Assembly: GCF_014805625.2 (NCBI RefSeq)
Contig: NW_023998415.1
Location: 33,597,138 to 33,661,137, forward strand
Length of the DNA stretch: 64,000 bases
Direction of reading: 5' to 3'
DNA from: Glossina fuscipes
Lineage: Eukaryota; Arthropoda; Insecta; Diptera; Glossinidae
Shown: piece after piece, positions 13,640-24,799 of the stretch
How the letters are laid out: each line of letters begins with the position of its first letter
How positions within the stretch are numbered: position 1 is the first letter of the stretch
Notes under the pieces: model-generated
What the model was told of the DNA's origin: nothing
The model's database searches: none
The model's input: the letters and a program-made list of their open reading frames with translations, nothing else
Translations under genes and position numbers: made by a program

Positions 13640-15771
13640 TTACTTATCATATATTAAAGTGACCATGCCCGCTGCCACTGTAACGCCAGCGACGCGCAGC
13701 ATGAATCGGCCCAATTCTTTAAAGTCCACATAATTTTCGATGCAAATCGGACGTGAAATTTTCAATTCCACTACGGCGCACGAATGATTGCCCAAGCAAC
13801 GTGGTTTAGTTTTCGTCATCTCGCCCGTAGATTTGTTAATTTGAGCAATTAATTTACTAATCACAGCCGGTTCAATCAGAGATTGATGATGTAACAGCAC
13901 CGGATGTCCTTTGGTAATTGGTACCTTGATATTAAAAACTAAAATGCGTGCCTGGAAACGTGTGGTAACAGGCATAGGATGTTGTGGATCGTAGATAAAG
14001 CTGCCTACAGTGATATTATTCATATCAATCCCCGAAAGAGTAACTGAAACTTGATCTCCAGCAAATACTGTATTTTGGGGTGATTCATCTATTAAGAGAC
14101 CTTTCACGTGAGCCTGTTCGCGGCTAGCACCCATTAGCACTTTATCGTTAACGCCCAAAACACCTGTCTCTACTCGACCTGAGATACAAAAACCAGCACC
14201 AGTACCTTTAAAAATATCCGATACCGACATACGAAATGGACGATCTATAGAGCGTTCGGGTATTTTAAAATTATCAATAACCGCCAATACATGAGGACCT
14301 TTATACCAGGACGTCAAAGAGGGATCACTAGCCGGTCCAGCTAAATTTTCTCCTGTTAAGCCTGAACAAGGAATATAACTGACATCCGTTTCACGATAGC
14401 CTGCCTGTTTCAGGAACGTGCGCAATTTCTGAACAATTTCATCAAAACGTTCCTTAGACCAGGACACGGTATCAAGTTTATTGATGATTACGCCTAATTG
14501 TTGTATACCTAAAGAACGCACTAGTAAGGCATGTTCCCTGGTTTGTCCACCCAATTCGAAGCCCGATTCAAATTCGCCACGTGTTGCATCTATAACAAGT
14601 AAGGCTGTGTCTGCTTGGGTGGCACCCGATATCATATTGGGTATGAAATCTTTATGACCCGGTGCATCAATTAAAGCAATACTCTTCGTCTCGGTTTCAA
14701 AACGGAAGTTACCTACATCCATGGTAATACCTAGAAAGAATTTTGTAATTTATGTTCATTTTTTATATGAGTAATAATACCTCTTGCTCTTTCTTCTCCA
14801 GTCTCATCTAACACCCAGGCATACATAAAACTTTGTTTTCCCATTTTTTTCGATTCTTGTTCATATTTATGCATTACCCGTTGCGACACGTTGCCGGTGT
14901 CGTATAACAAATGGCCCATTAGAGTACTTTTCCCAGCATCCACATGACCAATAACAATCAAATTCAAATGATGTTTTTGGTCGGCACGTTCTTTGTTGTA
15001 CAGTTGCTTAGCATCACGTTGAGATTGCTCTTTGGAGACTTTAAATAAGTTTACGACAGCATTTGCGGTATCTGAAGTTTTTCGGAAAGAATCATCTGAA
15101 GATATATCTATCGGAGTATTACGACCTGAGACGACTGGGGAGCTTTGCAAATTGGGAGAATTAATTTCAAAGCCTCTTTTAACTTCCCCCGGGGCTGCGG
15201 TGACTTTTACTATGGGTGTGGTGGTGGTGGTTGCTGCGGTTGTTATTGATTTGACTATCTTCGTTGGTCCTATTACTTTGTTATTTACTGCTACAGTTGT
15301 ATTTGTAAGATCTTCAGTCTGCAGTCTCTTAGCTTTGCGATCGCACTCGTCATTTAATATTTCATCCAAAACTTTATTAATATCATAACCAAATTTTAGA
15401 CACGTTTCCACTAAACGTCGTTCTGATATAGTATCGCCCACTACACTTCGCACTTCATCCATGCACGATGTTAAACGGGCCTGCTCGATTTCATTTAGTA
15501 CAGGCATCTGAAAATTTTCAGAGTCACGGCGTAATTTTTCGTACGCCTTTTCCTCTTCTTCTATCTCACCCACTTCCTCTTCTGCTATATCATTATTATT
15601 TCGTATGAAAGATGACATGGATTGTTGGCCTCTGGCACGATCATACAGCCACTGTTGTGCATCTGTCGGTGATATGCAACTGTCGTCATCGACGGAGTGT
15701 CCATACACATCATCATAGCCATCGTATTCATCGTTATAGTCCATGGTTCGAACAATTCTGTGACGTGACAT
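13640..15771 (-). CDS. HBS1: HBS1, eRF3/EF-1alpha-like GTPase for ribosome rescue
   Basis: HBS1 is the GTPase that, with Pelota, enters the empty A site of stalled ribosomes in no-go and nonstop decay. Two exons join cleanly: 14781-15771 and 13640-14730, separated by a 50-nt intron (14731-14780, GT..AG, phase 1). Together they give 693 residues. The N-terminus (MSRHRIVR, then DSCISP) matches the HBS1 N-terminal domain, which supports the start. The P-loop GHVDAGKS is at 275-282, RGIT at 330-333, DAPGH at 352-356 and NKLD at 414-417, followed by the two beta-barrel domains typical of elongation factors. The intron splits the switch I RGIT motif. A serine/threonine-rich linker lies between the N-terminal and GTPase domains. 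No key residue is missing. Confidence 0.96.
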
Positions 15772-16034
15772 TTTTTTGTGTGTTACTTTTATATTATATA
15801 CCCGGTCAAAACTTGCTCTTTAGTGATTTCTATAATTGGTTTCTAATGCAGGTGTTGTATTTCATAAATTTTGCTAATTCAATGATTTCACAATTCGTAA
15901 AGTTTTCAGTGAATTATTTATGAATTTGTGAAATACTTTTACCGAACACATTGAAAATTAAGAAAGTTACAACAACCACAAAATTTAGATAATAAATGAA
16001 AAAAAAAAAAAAATTTAGCAACGAACGCTGCCAG

Positions 16035-16053
16035 AACCAAACAGCTGTGACTA
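16035..16053. promoter_or_regulatory. E-box-like element upstream of HBS1
   Basis: AACAGCTGTGA lies about 270 bp upstream of the HBS1 start codon. CAGCTG-containing E-box words are common in fly core promoters, so this may mark the HBS1 promoter. This is inference from position and motif only. Confidence 0.3.
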
Positions 16054-16269
16054 ATAATGAAGTGTGAAGTGAAATAAGTTGTGGGGAGAAACATACACAA
16101 ATATCTTATAATGGCAATCCCATTCTTAACAAACGACAAATTTGGAATAAGGTAACCATTTTTCCCAATTTCTTTTACGAATGATTAAAACGATATTAAT
16201 TTAGAGAACTTCAATAAATATCTTCACTTTAAGAAAAAAGAATAACTCGCCAGCTAATCTTAATTCCTA

Positions 16270-17893
16270 CAGATAGATGTATGGCCTGCGTTTCCACTCT
16301 AGGAAATGTTTTCGAGAAAGTGTTATACTCACGCTTAAAATGGCAACCCGAGTCTAAATGAATCCTCAGCTATTTTCAATTTGGTTTCAGACATCACAGA
16401 TCTCCCCCAGGAAGCATTGTTACTTTGTCGTCGGAAATAAACTCACCGTTTGCTAACAATCACGTTATCTTTCTCTCTGCTTTCTGGACATATCCTCAAC
16501 GTCTGATTCTGCCAACATTAACATCTTAAACTCTATTCTTCTCTCTTTGAATCTCCCTACCAAATTCTGCAATTTATTATATAACCTCTTTTTCTATAAG
16601 AACATATCAATTAACAATGATGATGTTGTTGTAAAAAGGACATCTTTTGTAGGTGTTTTTCAGGGATCTGTATTGAGTCGTCTTTGTTTTAATACATATA
16701 TTCACAAAATCTTCAGTTTCCTTCCTGAGAAGGAAGAAACTTTGGGCAATGCTGACGATCTTGTCATTTGTAAATGTAGTTTGCAGTCTGCCCTCCACAC
16801 TATTTCCTCTCGTCTTGAATCACTCCAACTTACACTACAGTCAATATCTGGTCTTTCCTCCCCTCCCTATTTTAAAATTTTTGCTAACAAAATTAATAAC
16901 TTCAACATTCTAAGATCAGGTATACATAGCTTATTGAAAATTGCTCTTGGTTCACAATATTTTCGACGAATAATTAAGTTCTAACCAGTCAGAAAATCCA
17001 CAATTACCCCGGTAGAGGTACACCACCACTGCTCTAAATTGATCAATACCAAATGGAAACGTTTTTCACTCATCTTTATTAATGGATCTAGCACCGATGT
17101 TGTAGGCAGGGGCTTTTGATTTCCAGATAATAACATAGAACCCTAATTCTGAAATCACCTATGTAGTACTGTATTTTCGGCTGAATGTTTTGACATCCTG
17201 GAAGCCATCCGCAAAAACTCACGCTTACGTATTAGAAATCAGTTCCTTACTTTTTAGGTTCAAATCTGATACATTTTGTTCTCACTTTCTCAGTCACAAC
17301 GGCAAACACTACAGATCAAATTGCATTTAATTTTAATAATCGTCCTGTGATTCCTGTAGATGTGAAGGCAATCGACAAAAAACATTCAGTTCTTCTTTGG
17401 CAACGCCGATGAAATAATTTACCTTATGATCATCATTTATACTCTTTATTTCCACAATTCAATACAGCCCCTTCGTTTATCAATAGCGGAGTCAGACGTG
17501 ACATTGTTTGTCTTATTAACAGGGTGGTGTCTAATCACACAAGATGTAGTGATCACGTATTCAAAATTAACATAATAAACAACGCTTTATGTACATGTGG
17601 GGACTTACAATCTTCTGATCATATCATTCTTGACATTTTACATTCTCACAATTTACTCCGCAATCTTTTCTCTTTTTAAATCATGTCATCAAGACGTATA
17701 AGCGTTCACAGTCAAATTATGAACCTTCTCTCTTTTACACCTTTTTACTCTTGCACTCACCAAGTGCTTCATATGACACTTTATACTCCTGTACTGCATT
17801 ACTTCTTACACTACTCAATTTACTACTCATTGTTCCGTTCTATCCTACATGGCATATTTTATTAGAAATTACAAAAAAAAAAATAATAATAAC
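16270..17893 (+). mobile_element. 5'-truncated LINE with decayed reverse transcriptase
   Basis: This is a dead non-LTR retrotransposon copy. Near 16275-16420, in mixed frames, one reads VSTLGNVFEKVLYSRLKW and FQFGFRHHRSPPGS, matching the fingers region of LINE reverse transcriptases. An open frame at 16547-16984 contains GVFQGSVLSRLCFN and the catalytic motif as NADD (16748-16759) in place of YADD. Near 17545-17640 the sequence reads ALCTCGDLQSSDHIILDI, the terminal Cys/His motif of ORF2. The element ends in an A-run and AAT repeats at 17872-17893. Stops and frameshifts break the ORF throughout, and the 5' end of the element is absent. Confidence 0.75.
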
Positions 17894-18141
17894 GTGGCGG
17901 ACGTATGCGCAAAATTAAAAAGATTTTAAACAGATAAACACTAAAACAAAAAATAAGTAATAATATTATATACACAAAACTAACCCCAACTGTACTAAGG
18001 CATAAACAAAGAACTCTGTGCTGCTATTGGGCCTTTTTTACACATCTCAGCGAACTTTTGTTTGTTGGTTCGCTGAATAACACAAGAAGAAGAAGAAGAC
18101 GTTCTAAACTTACATACATGCTTTATAGAACGTAACAAGTT

Positions 18142-18522
18142 ATGGGACAAATTGAAGAAAGTAAACGTAAACCAAGACGTACCCGTGGTACACCGTCCTA
18201 TTACTATCGTAATCGTTTTGCCGCAGCGTCTATCGCTATTGGATCGTCAATATTTGCATTGTTCTAGTGAGTAATACGGAGACGTGTGTTGAATAAATGT
18301 CAATGCTTAAAAAAACTGGCACCTTTTTTTTTTTTTGCTTTTTTCAACAGTTTGACGCCCGTTTTTCAGGTGGCAAATGAAAAGCTTAATAAAAGTTTGC
18401 TAGTAGTGACTGAGGAGGAAAAAGATCGAAAATTCACATTCAATTTAGGAGCGATACCAAGGACCTCGGAGGGAATTCAAAAAAACATCGACGAGACAAA
18501 AGAATTGTTCTCTCAGCGGTAA
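18142..18522 (+). CDS. Small single-pass membrane protein, unrecognised (98 aa)
   Basis: Two exons, 18142-18266 and 18351-18522, join in frame across an 84-nt intron (donor GTGAGT, acceptor TTTTTCAACAG) to give 98 residues. The N-terminus is strongly basic (ESKRKPRRTRG), followed by YYYRNRF and a hydrophobic segment at about residues 26-48 (AAASIAIGSSIFALFYLTPVF), then a charged C-terminal half ending in KELFSQR. A basic start and one membrane span would fit a small mitochondrial or ER membrane protein, but I do not recognise a family. Its stop lies 17 nt before the SLX4 start codon on the same strand, with no poly(A) signal between, so the two may share one transcript. Confidence 0.7.
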
Positions 18523-18539
18523 ATAAGACGCTTATTAGT

Positions 18540-21500
18540 ATGGATCGTGAAAGACGCAAAGCCAATTTGAAAAAATTACAATTACCGAGCACGAAAGCCC
18601 ATCAAATACGGTAGGATCCTACAGTTTCCTCTTTATAGTTTCGTAGTAGATGAAGTTTTTCAGCAAAATGTCGCTTCTTAGAGTTAAATTAGCAATAAAT
18701 TTGAAAGTTAAAAATTGAATTTCTGGTTTTCCTTCTGAAATGTTTAGAGAATGCTCGAACACAAACACACCAACGACAACAAGCACACTAAGCTATTTTA
18801 CTACACCGGAAAAGCAAAAGCCTCGCCCAATTAATGAAGTATTCAAAGGTTCTCATCAGTCTTTAAATGAAGATAACGCCATTTTTTCATGCAATCGTCC
18901 TAAGCGTACGAAATTAGATACATTTGTGGTCAGAGAACCCAAACAACCAAATACCCCACTTAAACCCAGCCCATTGAAAGTCAAAGTCGGTATTAATGGA
19001 AATGATTTCGTAGAACCTTTACAAAAAATTAAAAAGGCTCCGGAACCGATTAAATCAAAACGAACTGCGAGAAAATTTAAAGGCAATAAGAAACAAGCTT
19101 CCATTAAATCGGCATTTCTGCGGAATGAACAAATGTTTGCCGAGATTGCTGCACAGCATTGTGCAGCCGAGCAATTTGATGGTGAAGAAATACAATTAGC
19201 TTTAGCCATTTCTCAATCGGAAGCCGAAAGTAAGTGTTTGCTATCAGGTGAAGATGATGACAGAGAATCGAATACGGAATCTATTAAAAAAAAACTAGAA
19301 AAATATGGTTTCCGCACGGCAAATAAACAAGGTGAATAGTCTTTGTCTTATCATTTATTTATAAACTTTTAAAATTACAAGTAAAAAATAAAATTTAAAA
19401 TTACAAGCTTATCAATATTGATTAGATTATACCAGCTTTGCTATGGCCTTTACAACGGCGAACGATGGGCGCAGACAAAAACGTCGTTGGGCCAATAAAT
19501 TTACATCTTTGACTCTACGTAATACCGAGATTCAACGTAAAAAAATACAAAACAACATTGATTCTCTTCTACAGCGACAATTTCAACAAAAAAATGCTAA
19601 GGAAACACAAGAATTATCTCAATCCACCTACTCTGTCCTAAGTGATTTATTAAAACGTAGTCATTGCAAAACTAAAGATTTGCTACGCTGCAACGCAATC
19701 ACTGCCACTGCAAAAACATTCGAAGATTATTTTGTTAAGGAATTATTTGAAGTTAACGTATTTCCATCGAATCGCTTATTAAAGGATTGGTCAGCCATAC
19801 AGGGACGTGATTTGTCACCAACGCCCGAACAAAGGGAAAACAGAGAGGCCCAGAATTTAAAATTACAAAGCATTTATAATGAATTGGAAATATATTTTAG
19901 TCACAGCCGATCGAAGTGCGAACACATCGGCGATGTATCGGTTAAGAAATCTAATAATAATAAATCTCCTATCGACACAAGTCAGTTGAAAAATGCAATC
20001 GATTTGGGTGAAAAGCAGAAAGATGCGAAAACGTCATCAAGTGATTCCATGCTTTTGAATACTGCCGACAGTGTCATTCAAAATCTAAACACGACAATAA
20101 AAGATTTAAGTTTAGCGCTAGCAAAGGAGACTTTAAACATTGAGGCACAGACAAGCAAACATCCAAAATCTCCCGACTTGTTTGCAGATTCAGATTCTGA
20201 TGTAGAAATAGAAGACAGATCAAAGGATATTGTATCGGCCGCAGGTATTTTCTGAAGAATGTTATAAAAGTTCAATTTATTTGATTCTGTTTTCATCTAA
20301 CTGCTTAGAATCGGAGCATGTGAACGATTTACTTCGCAAAGATAATAATAGTAGGTCTATGGAGAACGTTGACGAGCTTATTACATACGAAATTTACACA
20401 AGTGACGAAGGTAAGTATAGTGAAATCCAACCAGTATTATCCAAGAGTTAAAGTTAAGTATAATTTTCTATTCACCATTATATTATTGAAATTTGTTGCC
20501 ATATAAAGGCTTACTTTTTATTGGCAACAAGCGATAAAACTACGTGCTACTCCAAGCTTGGTATAGTTATTTTGACCATATCAAGTTTCTATTATAAATC
20601 AATTTTCATTACAAAATTTTAAAAATTAAACTTTTATGTGGCAAAAAATTTTCACTTTTATAAGAACACTTATATGAAATTAATTTGCCCCATCCAAATT
20701 TTTGCACTGAATGTACCGAAATACTGTTAGTTATCGATTTTTGTTGAGAAATTTGGAAAATTACAAAGATTTTTGTGCCCTGTGTGCGAGGATCTATATA
20801 ACACTACGCGACCTAGCTTTTATTATACCAATCGATTTAAAATAATTTTTTGAAAATCGATTCAAACTTGCCTGATGCTTGTCTATGCTATTTTTGTGTT
20901 AAACCTTAAGGTCGTAAAATTCACATTATTTTTAATGGAATTTGATGCATTGAAGTGTTTTGGCCCAAGAATAAATCCTATTAGATATTGATTGGTTGGG
21001 ATCTTTTTACGGCCATTATACGCCAAATAATGTTTTATTTGAAAAAAAAAGTCCTGGTATGTTAATATTTATTTATTTTAGCCAATTTTTTGAATCCCTT
21101 ACCATACAGAAACAAGTAACTGTTGCATGGTAATAAATTTCTAATATTTTATGATGAAGATTTGTCAAAGATTGTCCTCTGAGATACAAATTTATGTTGC
21201 GCAATTTGAAGCACATTTTTGGAACTGTCTCCATGTAAGGATTCGTATAAAAAGTTGGCCAAAAGCTCCATTTTTCGACGTAAATAAGGGAAAAATAAAA
21301 GGTTTTTAAAAATGTATATATATATATATATGAGTATATCATAAGTCAATTTACATGTTAGTCCACTTATCATAGACAACTTTTCCAAAAAGGCATTTTT
21401 ATAAATTATAATTTTTTGTTTTGTTATAAAATTAGTAGATCTTTTTATACCTACCACGGTTTTCCTTTCATTTTTTTTTTTAATTGTGTGTAACACCCAA

Positions 21501-24500
21501 GAGGAAGTTTCAAAGATCCTATAAAGTATATATATTCTTGATCAACGTGAAATTCTGAATTGATTTAGCCATTCCTGTCTGTTTGTGTGTGTTTGTTGTT
21601 GGCACTCTCCTGGTCGCCAAAATGAAGATATCGACTACAAATTTGTTAGAGACATTGGAACTCCTGGCACGCGGATTGGTATTGAAAATGGGTCGAATTG
21701 CTCGGAGCAGAAATCGTCAGTGGAGCATAAACTGAAAGTAACTCCATTTTTTCAAACCCAAAATTTGTGGATTTTTGCTCGTTACTCGGAAATTATTAAA
21801 GTCAGAAGGCTAACATTTTCCACATTTACTTTATGAAACACTCTGTTCTTTACATGTAAAAATGGAAAAAATCGGCCTTACCCACACAAAATTGAAAGTG
21901 GTTAAATTTTATTTATTTTTTTTTCACTGTTTTGAAGTTTTCTGCTTATTTATTATAAGACAAACAAGACAAAATGTTTAAAACTATTTTGTTCATTCCT
22001 CAAATGAAAATATATTATCTGAATATGATAGATATAATAATAACTGGCGATATGGGGTAGATGAAACAGAGTTAGTTATTCTATGGTCGGTCTTGTCCAA
22101 CTGTAGCGTTTCAACTTGTTTGCCTTTCTTTAGATAGACGACACAGCTTCGGCTTGCTCATAATATAAGCTGCTTACGCGAACGCTGTCTTAATGCGTGT
22201 TTCTCCCTTAACATTTACGTCTGTGTATGATCGAAGTGAAAACGGATAGACAGACATGTAGGGCTAAACGCAGAAATTTAAATTAACGCAAGCACTATAT
22301 ATGTTTATAGGGTCTTCAAGATGCACATTCCTTCTTTATATAGATTATGCATGAATTTATTAAATTTAAATCTAAAAATACATTGACCTTATTCCCGCAA
22401 GGCTTATAAATTTTGTGAGTTTATGAACAAAATAATATATTTGAAGCTAATCTTTATTGTGCTATAGTTCATGAAAAAATCTCTTTTTTTTTTTCTTTTT
22501 TTTTTTTTGTAAAATTACGTTTAGTAAAGACTCCTTCATTGATGCCGCTATTTAATACTACGACATATCATACATTGGAATACGACTTGAATGACATAAA
22601 AGACGGATTTAAATCAGTTTATCATAAGCCCCAAAATATAAGTAGAATCGTAGAAGGAACTGATTGGTTTGGAACGACTGAATCGGAGAACAAAGAGGCA
22701 TCTTTTAAGCACCTTCTAGTTATGGATACCTTAGATAAAACTAAGAAATTGCCAGAGTTTACTTTAAGTGTGGAAACTGAAAATCGTCACTTGGAGAATG
22801 ACGAGGAAGCACTAAATAAAAGGGATCAAATTTTAAAAGACGAATCTTTTAAGTTTGCCGTAGACTTGGAATCAAACAAATCACCGGAAATCGAGTTTAT
22901 GAATGAGGATATGTGCAATGGACAGAATGATGATGAAATTTTCCAAGAATTAAAACGAAAATATCTAAATATTCCAAACACTGACGATAGCTCCTGTATC
23001 ATCAACCCTAATAGCAACTTAAGAAAGTCTCTTTCCTTCTCACTTAACACACATGCAACACCAAAAACTGAAAATTTTCATAAAACAAATTCCTTCAATT
23101 TGCAAGTTGACAAGAGAATAAACGAATCAGAGATATATATTGATTTGAGTCAAGATGATGACGCTGAAAATGATATTGACAGTGATGAATGCTTGCTATT
23201 GTCGGATGATGAAATCAATTATTCGATATGGAAAGCGAACCGAGTTGGTGACAACTTCGATGAATATGAAACAACGATGAAAAAGTCTTCAGTATTGGAT
23301 TATCAAGAAAACGATGCCGATAGTGATAAGCCACAAACATCTCAGAATTCATTTTTCGAGTCGGAATATAATAAAGATTTTTTACGGGAAAATGTTTTAC
23401 TTGATAATGAGCCGCTCGTCCCCACGCAAACTGAGGAAATATTTGATTTTTCATTTTCGGAATCGTCTAGCGAAAAATCAATACCCTCTAAATATTTTAG
23501 TCAAAATTTTGACAAAAAATTCAAAAGCCTATCGCCAACCAATGCACTACAAACCGAGTCCGCCTTAACACCGGCGTCATATAACGACGATTTTGGTGAG
23601 TTCGATTTATTGCTTGAGGCAGGTCCATCTAAGTCTATGCCAGTACCTAAAGGTATAGATCAATTATTAGAAGGTGAGATATCGTATTTAAAGGCACAAG
23701 AAAAAACACCTGAAGACTTGGAAATTTTCAACGAATCACTCACTTTTGATTGCCAAGAGTTGGAAGTGAATGGGAAAACGTATACGGTACGTGAAGTCGA
23801 AAGCCCCAAACCAGATTTTTCTACGTTAACAGAGACTGAATTATTAAATCGTTTATATGGTTACGGTATAAAACGTTTAAAACGAAAACAAGCGGTAAAA
23901 ATCTTAGAATATATTTACAATCAAACTCATCCCATAATAGACTATGAAGAAGAAAATATAATAGAAAATTTCATCGATATTCCATTGAATTCTCCAAGCA
24001 AGACCAAAGCGAAACAAATTACTTCAAATCCTGATTCAATCAGCAATAACAAAACGAACATATCGGATGGTTCTGGTAAACGAATGCTCCGTTATAACAA
24101 TGAATTATTAAAGGCTGAACTTATAGATGAAGAATATATATTGCAAACCAATGTTACTAAAAAGGTTTGATTCACATTTTAATTTGTAAGACAAACATTT
24201 GCCCATTTATATATAAATATCATTTCTCTTATTTATCGTTTAGACAGCACAACCCTTACTGCCCTTCCATATTGCCTGGTATAATTTGTTGTGTTGCAAT
24301 CACAATTTACACGAAAGCATTTTAATGTACGAGCCAATCGATTTACAGAAAATTTATTTATTTCTGAAAGAGTTGGGGTATCGTTACGATCCTAAGGTAA
24401 ATTTTTTTTTTTTATTTCTTTGCTTCAAAATATAAATAATGTATTTAAATAGAAAATGGATAAATGAATTTGTTGATTTTCTTTTTCCTTTTTTTTTTTT

Positions 24501-24629
24501 AAGGATCTGAAAGCATTTTTTGATCGACGTTGCATTATATTTCGCTATGATTTGTCTCCACCAGGTGTTGGAGGTGCCAGCAATCGAGAACACCAACGTA
24601 ATCGTCACACACGCAAAAATAAATCATAA
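18540..24629 (+). CDS. mus312: SLX4/MUS312, structure-specific nuclease scaffold
   Basis: SLX4 (MUS312 in flies) holds the nucleases SLX1 and XPF/MEI-9 for Holliday-junction processing, crosslink repair and meiotic crossovers. Seven exons join with matching phases: 18540-18610, 18748-19331, 19426-20244, 20309-20410, 22525-24164, 24244-24396 and 24504-24629. They total 1164 residues. A SAP-like helical motif (TELLNRLYGYGIKRLKRKQA) lies near residues 960-990. The conserved C-terminal domain that binds SLX1 follows at about 1077-1145 (LPFHIAWYNLL, ILMYEPIDLQKI, LKELGYRYDP). The rest is acidic and serine-rich, as in the family. Exon 4 is only 102 nt, and intron 4 (2.1 kb) is filled with repeats. 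The assignment rests mainly on the C-terminal domain. Confidence 0.85.
20411..22524 (+). other. mus312: SLX4 intron 4, repeat-filled
   Basis: This 2.1-kb intron has a strong donor (GTAAGTATAG) and a pyrimidine-rich acceptor (poly-T then TTTAG). It holds decayed family A-like sequence at about 20530-21010 in two opposing halves and a family B head at about 21400-21850 (CTATAAAGTATATATATTC then CTGAATTGATTTAGCCATTC). A TA run lies at 21313-21330. No nested gene was seen. Confidence 0.7.
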
Positions 24630-24775
24630 AAATTTAAGTTAAATTCTTTTTTACTCGTATTAAAAAAGCATGTGTACATAACAAGTTTATTAAAATTATT
24701 ATTTTTATTTTTTTGTAATCATTTTAACTAAACATTTATCATTTTGCATATTATAAAGACTTATTATAACATTTA

Positions 24776-24781
24776 AATAAA
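24776..24781 (+). promoter_or_regulatory. Poly(A) signal AATAAA after SLX4
   Basis: AATAAA lies about 150 nt beyond the SLX4 stop codon and is the most likely transcript end signal. Confidence 0.55.
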
Positions 24782-24799
24782 TACCGGAATGTATATATT

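Noticed and set aside
15032..15388. Open frame of 118 residues on the plus strand
   Set aside because: It is antisense to the Ser/Thr-rich linker of HBS1 and has no start context, splice support or recognisable domain.
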